A stretch of 64,000 bases of DNA, taken from NCBI GenBank assembly GCA_023231475.1, contig JALJEE010002055.1:32477-96476 (forward strand), read 5' to 3'. The translations under genes and the position numbers were made by a program. Below, piece after piece: positions 24,187-35,082 of the stretch. How positions within the stretch are numbered: the stretch's first letter is position 1; every line of letters begins with the position of its first letter. A model generated the notes under the pieces. The model was not told where the DNA came from, did not search any database, and saw only the letters and a program-made list of their open reading frames with translations. Origin of the DNA: Seison nebaliae. Taxonomy: Eukaryota; Rotifera; Pararotatoria; Seisonacea; Seisonidae.

Positions 24187-25470
24187 GATTTAATGGGGAG
24201 AAAGAAGGAAAAAATGAATAATCAAATGAATGAAGATAATCAAAGAAAAAATGAAATGAGCAAAACATTAGGGGAAATATCTCTTAGTTTTTCTGTCTTC
24301 CTTCTTCCTTTTTTTTCAAAATAACTATTGATTCACTGCCAACACAAACAACAACAATAACAACAACAACACAACGACGACGACGACGACGTCATCCTTT
24401 AGTTAATGTTACGTTTGATGCTGACTCCATCGTCTTCTCCTATTCATTCGTCGCGATAATTTCTTCGTATTCTTTTGTGTCATTCTTCTATCAAAATTTT
24501 TTTGGGAATTTGATCATTTGATCTTTCATTAGCTCACTAATTCGTTGACAATGGCACCAGCTTACTTGTACCCATGCATCTTATGAATCTCATTACTTCG
24601 TCGTATTGTTTCTATTCATGTCATTCTTCCATGTCATTCTCTGCTCCTTTTCTTTTGTTGGCCGATATTCATCCGATCATTCACTCGTTTCATTCCCCCC
24701 TCTCCCCCATCACCACCTCCCCATAACCCTACACTATTGCTATCTTCGTTATTACATACGTGATCAGTATTAGAATGACAATACCCATTACTCCGATCGT
24801 AATCATTCGACAATGTTTATATGACTCTCTCGATCCCAACCGTTCCACCTGTTCCATCACACTAATACAAATCTAACAATATCAAATGGGCAAACTTCTT
24901 CTGCTGTCAATACGTCCGATCGACGGCCGTCTTCAATATTCCCATTTTCGTCATGACGGTTTTCCAGACGGATTTCTCCTTTGATGTTTTCATCGATTTT
25001 TCTTACAATTTCCGAATTCTCTTTCATAATTAAAATATAAAAATTTTTACAAGAATATCAAAAGTGAAGAAGAACTCTCGAATGTCTCCACAACATGATC
25101 ATCATAAAACGGTTTTTGTTTGATCGATTTCAATTCCACTCCACACTCTTCCTCCACTTTCCAAAAACTTAACATCTCCAACGCTTAAGTACTTTGTAAA
25201 TAAATTAATTTCGTTTATCAACCTTAACGGAAATGAGAGTCGTTAGTTGAATTTGAAAATCCTAATTTAAATACTCATTTCCATCTACTTTCCATAAAAT
25301 TCTCCTTCTCCTCAACAAACAAACGAATAAGAGATAAATAACTTCCACTTCCAATTTATTTTATATTCATAAATTAATTGAAAAAGAATAAGAAATTTCC
25401 ATTAAAGATAATTAAACAGAAATTAAAAATTAATAAAATAATTTAATTACAAAAAAAAATCGGATCAATA
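24187..25470. promoter_or_regulatory. Intergenic region upstream of the transporter
   Basis: About 1.3 kb of AT-rich DNA, probably including the transporter promoter and the 3' flank of the next minus-strand gene. It includes an AAC/CGA microsatellite at about 24342-24393. No gene was recognised. Confidence 0.4.
24342..24393. repeat. AAC / ACG trinucleotide microsatellite
   Basis: Tandem AAC units grade into tandem ACG units just upstream of the transporter gene. Confidence 0.75.
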
Positions 25471-28400
25471 TCATTTAAATAAATTTCTCTGTAAATTCCT
25501 CAATTTCTCATAATGTTCCATCGTTCGTTCTCGACTCTCGTTATTCATTTCGACGACTAAAGCCGAATCGTCCAATTTGAGGAAGTTCGTCATTTGCCAC
25601 AATTGGAGTGTGTATAGATCGTCTCGTAACTCGTTCCACATTTCATAAAGATGTGGATTATTTCGATCATCCAATTGCCGAATGAACGGTGGGATGAGAC
25701 CGAGATTCATGCTACCCAATGTGGGATCGATATCGTTCAATTTTCCATTGGTGAAACTGACGGCACAATCTACTCCCATAATATCAGCGATGAGATTGAC
25801 AATTTTCTGTTTTGACGGTGGCATTTCCGTCCCTAAAATTTTCATATGAGCTAACGGAAAAATCGGAACAAATCGACAATAATGATCTTCCCTCAATCGG
25901 AAATAGAGACCATAAGTATACCAGATAGAGAACCAGCATCGATCTAAAATATTCAAATCATTCAAAAATCGTTCTAAACGGTTTTTTAATGTTGACGTCA
26001 ATTGAACGCCGATATCTTCCAATGTATTGATTTTCTCTAAAATTTCTTCCGATTTCTTATTTGTCACTCCATTACAAAAATCTAATTCATCCTGATATAT
26101 TAAATGATTTTTTGCTAATTCGTCATAAGCGCTGGTCAAATCGACGGAAATAAAAGTGATGTTATCGATACGTTTATCGAATTCTTCTTTCTCTCTAAAT
26201 CGTTTTTCGATCGCGTTTAATTTTTTCGGTCGATCTTTTTTCCCCAATTGCAACGAATGTTTTTGATTTTCTAATTGATCATTCGTATTCATCAAATCAT
26301 CTTCCAATGATTCCCATTCTGTTTTTTTTTTTGATTTCCATTTCGGAATATTTTTCGAATTTGAATTGAATTTTCCCAAATTTTTATTATCGTCTTTCCG
26401 ATGAAGTTGATCGATGAGAAAATCGAGTTTTTTCGATTTCCAAATATCTGTCGTATAACCAAAAGAGGCGAACGATTTACATCGACTACTCGACGACAAA
26501 CTTGAAAGTTGTTGTTTTTGAGAACGTTCTCGAAGAATTTGATCGTCTCGATCGTCCAATTTCTCATTGTTCTCTTTCCAAATGATACATCGTTTCTGTT
26601 TGGGTCCCCAAAAATATGAAGTTTTAAGTAATTTTTTTCCAGAATTTTTTGTTTTATTTCTAAATTCTTCTCTCCGTTTCATAATTCGATCAGAATTATT
26701 TGTCATGTCCCAATCAATCGACGAATATGATGAGGATAATCGATCGAGATTATAATCCATTCGATTCGAATCAACTTTCATTCTGTTCAATTCCTCCATA
26801 TTCTCTTTCATCTCCTCGTCATAATTCACCATTTCCTCCACCATATCAATTTCATCAGATATCGATGGAATTGGTGATGATGATTCGATAAATTGTTCAT
26901 TATCTAATATTTCGTTTGTTTCTTTTAATTGTTGTCGAGAGGAGTTTCGATTAGGAACATAATCGAGATAAAGATCCATCTCATCTTCTGCCACGTCGTC
27001 CGGAATGTAAATTTCCATATTATCCTCATCTGATGATAATAATTCGATTTGATTCAAATCGACAATATCATTCTCCATATCTAAAGTGTCTTCCAATTCG
27101 TTCGGCTCATTATTATCGAGCATTTCGTGTGCATATTCCGAAAATTTCTTGTAATCGAACAAACCGTCAGAATCATCAAAATATGATTCTTCCATCCTCT
27201 CATCAAATCGTTTTCGTTTACTCATCATCAATTCATCATCATTATCAATTTCGTCTAAAATGAAATTATCGAATTTGGCGATTGTCGACGCACAAGTTGA
27301 TTGACGATCTTTTCTTTCAATTATTGTCGATTTGATCGATATAAATTCCATTTTTTTCCTCATTGACGAATTGAGAGATTTGAATTTCAAATAAATTCTA
27401 ATTTCTTCATTCCAATAAGAGAAGAATTGATCGAATCCTCTAGTCAAATAATCGCCGAACATTGAAGTGGATGAAACGGTAATGAAATAAAACGAATTAA
27501 TAAATGAAAGAAAATTCTGAGAAATTTCCATTTCGTCCGATTTAAATAATTTCCTTTTTAAACTATTCCTTCTTTCTTTCACTTCCTCTCTCATTTCAAT
27601 TCTTCCCCATTGACCATTAGCGAGGAATTTGAAGAGATCCTCCGAATTGAATCGACTCATCAAAATTTTCTCTTTCGTTTCTTTTGACGAAATGAAATTC
27701 GTCAAATTTTTCAAATTTTTCAATCGACTTAATCGATTTTCGATCTCCTTTTTCTCTTTTAAGAAATCGATGACATTTCTACACATCTCCTTTAACGGTT
27801 GTTCGGGTGGGAGATCATTTAATTGGACGAATTTATCAGCGTCACTTTTTGGTGGGAGAAGAGCGAAAAGAAGTCGATGATAAATTGAACGATAAATCGA
27901 ATCTCGAATTAATGTCTCTGGAATTTGTTCTTTGAATGAATTATAAATTTCAATTTCTTCTCTCACATTCAAAATGAAATCATCATTCGATTCCATTTCC
28001 ATCAAGATCGGTTCTCTTGGAAGATTCTTCCGTTTTTCCATCCAAAACGGTGACGTGTAATCGAACAAACCATTCTCATCATCTGATTCCATTTCTATCA
28101 ATCTATTCCTCAAACTCTTCACTCTTAATTTCTTCTTCTTTTTCTTTTTCTTTTTTGAAATTAATTTTTTATTTGAAATTTTCAAATGAATTTTTTTCAA
28201 TTCCATCAAATTATTATTTTCTGATGGTATTGAATGATCGATTTGTTTCGATGTCCACGTGGAGAGGAATGGATAGAAAATGATGAGATACTCTTCAAAC
28301 ATCTCGTCGAAAACTGACGATTTAATTTTACGGAAATTATTTCGACATCGATGACGGAAAGATTTCCGTAATAATTTCGTCCATTCCTTCTTCACTCGAC

Positions 28401-29085
28401 GTAAATCGTCACGATGATGAGAGAGTGTCTGTTCCAATCCATCGATGATTTCGTGCAGTTCCTTCTTCTCCAAATACTCGTCCACATTCTCCACATTTTT
28501 CAGAATTTGACGAATTTTTAATTTGTCTTTCAATTCCGTTTCGGTCCATTCCAAATTGGATAGAATTCGTTCGATTCCTCTCATTTCTTGAATGATCGTC
28601 GAATATTTGAGATGGATGGTGGCGAGTGTACATTCGTCATCTTCAACTTTCTTCTTTTTCATCTTCATCTCTTTCTCTTCCTCTTCATCATATTTCTGAC
28701 GAATTCCATCAATAAATTGATGAACTGGTTCACTCAGATTTTCAAATGATTCAACAAATCCATTTTGTCTCACAATACATTCCACCGTTTTCTTCTCAAT
28801 CTCTTTCAACACTTTCTCCTCATTCTCATACTCACCATCAATGACGGTGGAAGTTCGTGATCTGGTGGATTGTTGTCGCGTCGACTTCTTCTCGAAAATG
28901 TCCACAAATGCCACTTCTATTTCCTCCTCACATTTCTTCGTCTCATAAGGCTGATGAATGAACAAATTGCCACACCATCCATCCTCTCCATTTACCGTTT
29001 CTTTCTCGCACAAATCATTGTCGATATCCTTCAATAAAATCTTCAAACTCAAATCCCAATTCTCATCATTGATCGTTAAGGACAT
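25471..29085 (-). CDS. Large unrecognised protein, single exon
   Basis: An uninterrupted frame of 1,204 residues starts at an ATG (29085). I do not recognise the family. The N-terminal third contains charged helices. A poly-Lys block (ISKKKKKKKKKLRV) near residue 310 looks like a nuclear localisation signal. Two related acidic motifs, DENGLFDYTSPFW and DSDGLFDYKKFSEY, occur near residues 345 and 650. The centre is acidic and disordered. The C-terminal 200 residues look folded and may be the conserved part: RCWFSIWYTYGLYFRLRE, PLAHMKILGTEMPP, NLIADIMGVDCAVSF and LGLIPPFIRQLDD. Such a long intronless frame among multi-exon neighbours is itself strong evidence of coding. A nuclear role is inferred only from the basic and acidic blocks. 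Confidence 0.75.
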   Translation of the reverse strand: MSLTINDENWDLSLKILLKDIDNDLCEKETVNGEDGWCGNLFIHQPYETKKCEEEIEVAFVDIFEKKSTRQQSTRSRTSTVIDGEYENEEKVLKEIEKKTVECIVRQNGFVESFENLSEPVHQFIDGIRQKYDEEEEKEMKMKKKKVEDDECTLATIHLKYSTIIQEMRGIERILSNLEWTETELKDKLKIRQILKNVENVDEYLEKKELHEIIDGLEQTLSHHRDDLRRVKKEWTKLLRKSFRHRCRNNFRKIKSSVFDEMFEEYLIIFYPFLSTWTSKQIDHSIPSENNNLMELKKIHLKISNKKLISKKKKKKKKKLRVKSLRNRLIEMESDDENGLFDYTSPFWMEKRKNLPREPILMEMESNDDFILNVREEIEIYNSFKEQIPETLIRDSIYRSIYHRLLFALLPPKSDADKFVQLNDLPPEQPLKEMCRNVIDFLKEKKEIENRLSRLKNLKNLTNFISSKETKEKILMSRFNSEDLFKFLANGQWGRIEMREEVKERRNSLKRKLFKSDEMEISQNFLSFINSFYFITVSSTSMFGDYLTRGFDQFFSYWNEEIRIYLKFKSLNSSMRKKMEFISIKSTIIERKDRQSTCASTIAKFDNFILDEIDNDDELMMSKRKRFDERMEESYFDDSDGLFDYKKFSEYAHEMLDNNEPNELEDTLDMENDIVDLNQIELLSSDEDNMEIYIPDDVAEDEMDLYLDYVPNRNSSRQQLKETNEILDNEQFIESSSPIPSISDEIDMVEEMVNYDEEMKENMEELNRMKVDSNRMDYNLDRLSSSYSSIDWDMTNNSDRIMKRREEFRNKTKNSGKKLLKTSYFWGPKQKRCIIWKENNEKLDDRDDQILRERSQKQQLSSLSSSSRCKSFASFGYTTDIWKSKKLDFLIDQLHRKDDNKNLGKFNSNSKNIPKWKSKKKTEWESLEDDLMNTNDQLENQKHSLQLGKKDRPKKLNAIEKRFREKEEFDKRIDNITFISVDLTSAYDELAKNHLIYQDELDFCNGVTNKKSEEILEKINTLEDIGVQLTSTLKNRLERFLNDLNILDRCWFSIWYTYGLYFRLREDHYCRFVPIFPLAHMKILGTEMPPSKQKIVNLIADIMGVDCAVSFTNGKLNDIDPTLGSMNLGLIPPFIRQLDDRNNPHLYEMWNELRDDLYTLQLWQMTNFLKLDDSALVVEMNNESRERTMEHYEKLRNLQRNLFK

Positions 29086-29507
29086 CGATATTCATTTCGT
29101 AAATTTCGTTCAAGCTCAAAAAAAAAGAACAAAAACTTAAAATTCAAATTTTCAATTCTATTTTCAATTCCATCAAAAATTCCATTAAAAATTTCAATTT
29201 TTCACATTCAGCTTCGAATGACACCAACATAAAATTTGCCATGTCTAAAAATTCTTCGACAAATTCTTCTAAATAACCAAATGACATTCCCAGTTGGAAG
29301 AAGAGCAGAAAATGTAGAAAAGTGAAAATGTAGAAACTGAAGAAGGAAAAAAGGAAAATTTACAGGAATTTTCCTTCCACTTCTAGCAGTGAATGGGAAA
29401 AAAGAGGAAATTTAACATCAATCCGTATGTCAAATTTTGAATGAGTAGATTTGGTGATCTATAATAAAACTCGAAGTTTTGATTGGAATTAGGAAAAGTT
29501 TTCAAAA
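29086..29507. promoter_or_regulatory. Shared divergent promoter region
   Basis: This 422-bp AT-rich interval separates the unknown 1,204-residue gene (-) from the lectin gene (+). A TATA-like CTATAATAAAA lies at about 29459-29469, roughly 40-50 bp before the lectin ATG. That is suggestive only. Confidence 0.4.
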
Positions 29508-31619
29508 ATGAATTTTTTTATCTTGATAATTTCTTTTCTTCTCAATTTCATTCTCGTCCTCTCTGACACCTCACATAATTGTGATGTGAGTAAAGAGATG
29601 CGTGATGAATGCGACATGAAAACGAAGTGCAACGTTCCTTACGAACAATTATTCCAACAATCTCAATTATGTGGACGTGAATTACAAATAATTATGGCAT
29701 GTGTGGCTAAATTGCCGAACGCGAGTGGACTCGCCAATTTGTTGGAGCAGATTTTCGCCAAGTTTTCCGACGCCAAACATGCAGTTGTCTGTCCGAAACA
29801 AAAAGCGAAATTGTCGTGTAATCGAGGACGAATTCTTCAAGTTCATTATGGTATTATCGGTTATCCACCATCGCAACATGCCATGACGAAATGTAATGAT
29901 CAGGAAGGATTACGAGAATTGGCCCAAACCAGTTTCGAGAGTGGTTACAAATACAAAGGAAAAGAACATTGTTACATTACCATCTCCCCTCAATTGTTGG
30001 GTGGTCAATGTAACGGGAAGAGGACGTGTCTCATCAACGCAAAGGAATTGGTGGGCGACTTAGCGAAGAAATGTACAACGAAGAAACTTTATGTGGAATT
30101 GGTTTACTCGTGTCTCGACAAGGAGAAGGAGAAAGGACGTGAACGAATCATTCCCGCTGTGGCTTGTGATGGTATTCCCGCCATCTTAACATGTCCTCGA
30201 ACCACCGTCATCAATGTTATCCATCGTGCCATTTATGGTATCACAATGCCACCAGCCGTCGTCTGTCCTGCTCAAATGTTCCTTCCTCGTACCAGATTGG
30301 CAAATCCGCCAATGTCACCATATATCAATCATATGTATCAGCCTGCTCCTCCACCACCACCACCATCAGCACCTCGTTCTGCATATCCGGTTTATGGTAA
30401 ACGAGCACGAGCACCAACTTATGGCGGTCAAGCACAAGCCCCACGTTATATTCGACAACAACAACCGCAACAATCTCAACCATCATATGGACAACAACAA
30501 CGATCACCATCGTCGACTTATCAAAGAAAATCGAATTCTCCAACTTATCAACAACAACAACAACGATCACCATCACAATATGGACAACGATCACAATCAC
30601 AATATGGTCAACAACGACAACGATCACAATCACAATATAGTCAACAACGACAACGACCACAATATGGTCAACGATCACCATCTCAATACGGTCAACAACG
30701 ACAACGAGCACAATATGGTCAGCAATCGGATAATATGATTCCAAGTAAATATCAGTCAGTGAATGTGATTAATCAATCGCCACGACAAACATATTCATCA
30801 GTAATGCAAAGTTCTTTAAGTAGTAACGGACGATATCGTAAGAAACGACAAGTGGAACGATTGTTGTCTTTGGTGAGTGGAACGATCAGTCGATCGGAAG
30901 ATTATCCAATTTCGAAAATTCCTCCTGGTGCCGGTTTCCTCCATTATTATGATGGAACGAATCATACGGGTGAACATCGACATCCATTACGACGTCTTCG
31001 AGTGATCTGTGGATCGAAATTAGTCTACAATTATGTCATGCATCAATGTCTTGGAAAGAACACGTGTATGATGTTCCCACATCCGGGTCTCTTGGGCTCA
31101 CCATGTAAAGGCGCGTTCGCCGGCAATCAATTTTATGTTGAGTATTCGTGTACTAAACGAGATCATAAAGACGGTCGTTCACATCAACATTATTTCGATC
31201 ATTATTCATTCGGACGAAAACGAGAAAATTTTGACGATTTTGATGACGAAGATGATCATTATCATCATGACGATAATGACGATAATGACGATGATGATGA
31301 TAAAGACGACGATGATTATATTGTTTATGGTGAAGATGGAGAAGAGACTCCTAAACGATATGGACGTCGATTCCCTGGTCGATTCCCAGGAATGTTTCCA
31401 GGAGCTAGTGCGTTTCCAGGTGCGATGGGTGGTCTTCCCGGTATGATGGGCGGTCATCCCGGTATGATGGGTGGTATGATGGGTGGAATGATGGCTGGAC
31501 CACCAGCAGGTTATGGGGCGTGGGGTTATTCCGGTTATCCAGCTCCCTTAAGTGGTAGACAAGCGAAACAGATGGATAATAAACCATATATTCCCGCTCA
31601 TTCTTACGAGAAATATTAA
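29508..31619 (+). CDS. Secreted SUEL-type lectin-like protein with Q/R/Y-rich insertion and acidic and Gly/Met tail
   Basis: A single exon encodes 703 residues. Residues 1-20 form a signal peptide. A SUEL/rhamnose-binding-lectin-like domain spans about 95-202: CPKQKAKLSCNRGRI, then HYGIIG, QCNGKRTC and LYVELVYSC. A second copy begins at about 220 (ACDGIPAILTCPRTTVI, IYG) but is interrupted by a Pro-rich run and a roughly 115-residue Q/R/S/Y-rich stretch (300-415) of imperfect SQYGQQRQR units. It then resumes at about 475-548 with RVICGSKLV, QCLGKNTCMM, SPCKG and FYVEYSC. A basic RYRKKR site (about 443-447) inside the insertion could be cut by a furin-like protease. An Asp/His-rich block (570-605) and PGMMGG repeats (630-665) end the protein. 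SUEL domains bind sugars. An adhesive, coat or matrix role is inference. Confidence 0.75.
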   Translation: MNFFILIISFLLNFILVLSDTSHNCDVSKEMRDECDMKTKCNVPYEQLFQQSQLCGRELQIIMACVAKLPNASGLANLLEQIFAKFSDAKHAVVCPKQKAKLSCNRGRILQVHYGIIGYPPSQHAMTKCNDQEGLRELAQTSFESGYKYKGKEHCYITISPQLLGGQCNGKRTCLINAKELVGDLAKKCTTKKLYVELVYSCLDKEKEKGRERIIPAVACDGIPAILTCPRTTVINVIHRAIYGITMPPAVVCPAQMFLPRTRLANPPMSPYINHMYQPAPPPPPPSAPRSAYPVYGKRARAPTYGGQAQAPRYIRQQQPQQSQPSYGQQQRSPSSTYQRKSNSPTYQQQQQRSPSQYGQRSQSQYGQQRQRSQSQYSQQRQRPQYGQRSPSQYGQQRQRAQYGQQSDNMIPSKYQSVNVINQSPRQTYSSVMQSSLSSNGRYRKKRQVERLLSLVSGTISRSEDYPISKIPPGAGFLHYYDGTNHTGEHRHPLRRLRVICGSKLVYNYVMHQCLGKNTCMMFPHPGLLGSPCKGAFAGNQFYVEYSCTKRDHKDGRSHQHYFDHYSFGRKRENFDDFDDEDDHYHHDDNDDNDDDDDKDDDDYIVYGEDGEETPKRYGRRFPGRFPGMFPGASAFPGAMGGLPGMMGGHPGMMGGMMGGMMAGPPAGYGAWGYSGYPAPLSGRQAKQMDNKPYIPAHSYEKY
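30470..30730. repeat. CAA/CAATATGG-rich coding minisatellite in the lectin gene
   Basis: Imperfect units of roughly 30-36 bp (TATGGTCAACAACGACAACG type) are repeated about seven times. They encode YGQQRQRSQSQ-like peptides. The opposite strand is also open (30325-30744) but only as a Val/Ile-rich shadow. Confidence 0.8.
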
Positions 31620-31803
31620 GCATGAAAATTCCAATTTTTTATTTCCTCTAGTTTTTTTAGTTTATGCGATATTTTCCCTCAACTTGATCTATTAAAGAAT
31701 AATTTATATTTCTCGTTTCTTATTTTATTTTAATTAAAATTTAATTAAAATGAAAATTTTATTTTGAAATTCTCTCAATTCCAAATTATCAGAAGAATAA
31801 GAA

Positions 31804-34800
31804 TTATAAAGAGGCGCCTTTATATCGTCGGATGATTTTGGAGGATGGTGAACTTCCGTTCTTCGCTTTCATCGACGTTATATAAGAGAATATGACGGCC
31901 GTCTTATAAAGTCGGAGACATTGTTCGTTACATTTATAATGTATCATCGATTGATGGTCGACAATTCGCCCAAGAATATATTTCCTAAAACATAAAATAT
32001 ATTTGAAAATTTTCAAAAATATGAACTTGTTCTGTTTATTGTCGAATAAGGACCAGAATGTGTATCCATTGGATGATAACAATCTCGTATGTAAACGAGA
32101 CATGATACGATAAATGCGAACCGATGCCAAATTCTTCGTCTGATAAACGGTTTCCAGTATCTCTCGTACATTTTGACGAACGATATTAAAAATATCTTTC
32201 CTCTTCCCATCATTCAATATGCTGATCCAATAATATCGGACATTATCCTTCAACATCTTCCACGTACTGAGGAACTGGAAGAAAAATTTAAAAAATTCAA
32301 ATTGGAAAAAAACGAACTTTTAATAATGATTCATCTGATTGTTCGACATTCTTGTTGGGTAATTTCAGTCTCATTTCGCAAAGTGAAGCGAGCGACACAT
32401 TCAACAATTTCGTTTCTACGTCATTATTCGGTTCGTTCAAGAGAGCATTGACCGGAGTTTCGGGATATTGAACTTTCCGTACCATATCGACCACTTCTGA
32501 GCTAATGCGGAAATCGTTCCAATAAGTCGCATCATCCGGCATCACATCAACATACGGTTTCCGATTGATGAGTGTGGGCGATTGTTTAATCACTGAACAT
32601 GCTAACGGCGTAACGGTATGGGAACGATCGATCACCATTAAATTTTTCTGAATTTGATCAATATCATTCCGCTGATCATTCTCGTTCAATGGAAGACGAA
32701 TCGATTTCTTTAATTTTTGTTTTCCTGTAATCTTATGCGATTTCCCATTCGATCGACATTCGTTTAGGCCTTCTGCTAACGCTTCTTCTTCCCGTTCCGT
32801 CAATACCGTTAACCGGTGACTACTATTCGGTTCCATACTACGATGTTCCGCTCCCAATTGTGCGATGGATGGATAATTTTTAGTTTGTTTCAATAATCGA
32901 TTCATAATTTGATGATCATCATCCTCATTCGGTTTAGGCGAGAAAGAAACGTCTCGCATACTAACATCGTAATTCTCGTCCATTATTCGATCGGTATATC
33001 CGTTACCATTAATATCGTTATGATTATCGTCGTCGTCTTGAGATGATTCGGAATCGGAGAGAGTTTCAAATATCTCCGTTAATTTCTCTTGTTGCTCCTT
33101 CTCGACGACCTCCCAGAAATTCTTTCCATAACTATAATCATCTTCTCGACTGGCAATCTAATTAAAAAATTTAAATAATTTAAATAATTTAAAGAATTTT
33201 AAAAAACATTTTTTAATTTTCTCTCATCGAATTTATCGGAGGATAAATTTGAATCGATAATTTCAATGCGAACACATTTCGCCAATTCTCCAATCAATTC
33301 GCCTTCAGCAGGCGAGTCGAATTTCGAGAAGAAACTATGTGATGACAATAATCCGATGTTGGAGGTTGTGAGGAAAAGTTGGAAACATTTCTCCAAAATG
33401 CAACGCAATTTCGCTACACGGAATTTGTCGTGACAAGGAAAGAGACAAGTGAAATTACCACAATTTCTATTTTCGTAATCCAATTGATCATTTTCCAGTC
33501 GTTTCAACTTCAAATTGGAGATCAATTCCTCTCGTCTCTGAATCGTCTCCTTTAATCTCAATGACGATTTGACTGATAAGGAACTGTCTTTGGTCGGACG
33601 CATTTGCCGATTGCTGATGAGGAGACGTTTCCTCGTATTCTCTTTCTGTGTTTGTCGACATTTCATTTTGTCCAATTTTCTAAAAAACAAAAATTATTAA
33701 AATGCTCAATATAAATTTGAAATAAAATTATTAACCGAATACGTAAAAGACGGAAACAATCTCTCAATAAACAGAATTTTATTTCTCGATCGATCTTTTC
33801 TGCCGTTCCAAATGACGGCGATCGATTCACTTCTAATAGCCACGGATTGAGATCTTCGTCCAACAATATGTCAAATCCCAAAATCTCGAAACAAACACTA
33901 TCAATCATCGTGGTCTTGTGTGGTCGACATATTTTGTACGCACTATACAAATAAGGTTGAGCGATAAATATGGTTTTTAATACGACATTCTGATAATGAA
34001 TAATGAAAAATGTGAGGGAGAATGAAAAGAAGAAAATGGAACTTGAATTCGTGTCCATACGAATGATGGATCGATGTCATTATTTTTCAAATATTCGAAC
34101 AGGTATAAAAGTGATCTCTTATTACCACAATCGAATGCATCGTCTTTGTTGTAGTTCTCATGATTCTTATTCACCGAATAATTAGTTAGATGCATAAAGA
34201 GATTATTCTAATTTGAAAATGATAATGAGAGAGAAGGAAAGAAAGAATTCGAACGATATTGCGAGATGTTGGTCGTTCATACGGTTCCGTACTAATTCTC
34301 ACCAGACCTTGATTATAAATGAAAATCTTCAACGGATCACAACAAGTGATGAGACAATAAATTCGAATGTCAAATTTATGTCCTTCGATTAATAAGGGTT
34401 TGTCGATGTATTCCTGGACGATCTGGTTGCCACCACCTCCAGTATTGGCCACCGTTTCATAACGGTAATGAAGATGGATACCGTTGCCCATGGAACCGTT
34501 GGCTGGTTTGACGATGAAGGACAACGAGTTCTTCTTATAAGTCGTTGCGTATTGTTGGAAGGAGTTGAATTCGTTGGGCAATGTCCAACTACGCGGGAAA
34601 TAATTGTAGTCGTCGGGAAGATATTTGGCTAATCTAATTAAAATTTTTAAATTTTAAAATTAATTTTATAAATGAAAGTAAATATGTTAATGGAACTTGG
34701 TGATGTTGCGACAGAGGAAATCCTTTCGAGAGATTTCATTCATTCGAAAGAAATGATTAATCCATTGATATGGTTTGAGGTCGACAATCATCTCTTGACT

Positions 34801-35082
34801 TATACTACCATCAGTCCATATGAGATTACTGAGAGAGAGAAAGTTAATTGGAAGAAGACTTGGAAGAATTTAGAATTGAACCTTTCACTCGCCGTCTGAT
34901 CGTCAGTGGACAAGTGGAATTTCAATAATTTTAAAACATATTTGACTGTGAATGAAGAGAATGTGAATGATGATGAGTTTCGAGAGAGGAGGAGGTAGAA
35001 GAGAACCGATACCCGATTTGCTGCCTATTAGACATGCCGTTAATTGTTCCGATCGTTCGTTATCGTTTTTCTGCTTTTCCAT
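31804..35082 (-). CDS. TTLL7-like tubulin polyglutamylase
   Basis: Ten exons (35082-35013, 34945-34882, 34828-34697, 34633-34255, 34207-34043, 33989-33736, 33679-33208, 33157-32318, 32274-32027, 31984-31804) join to exactly 935 codons, 934 residues. The tubulin-tyrosine-ligase-like domain has WTDGSIS, NYFPRSWTLP, FIVKPANGSMGNGIHL (ATP loop), IQVL-type HKFDIRIYCLIT, MHLTNYSVNK and FEILGFDILLDEDLNPWLLE followed by VNRSPSFG. Downstream, the basic helix after LLRIR and the segment YYWISILNDGKRKDIFNIVR with RIMSRLHTRLLSSNG match the tail specific to TTLL7. TTLL7 adds glutamate chains to beta-tubulin in neurites and cilia, using ATP and glutamate. The lectin gene ends 184 bp away on the opposite strand. 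Confidence 0.88.

Noticed and set aside
30325-30744. Open frame of 139 residues on the minus strand, opposite the lectin gene
   Set aside because: It is Val/Ile/His-rich because it is antisense to the Gln/Arg/Tyr repeat of the lectin gene; no start context, splice site or family support.
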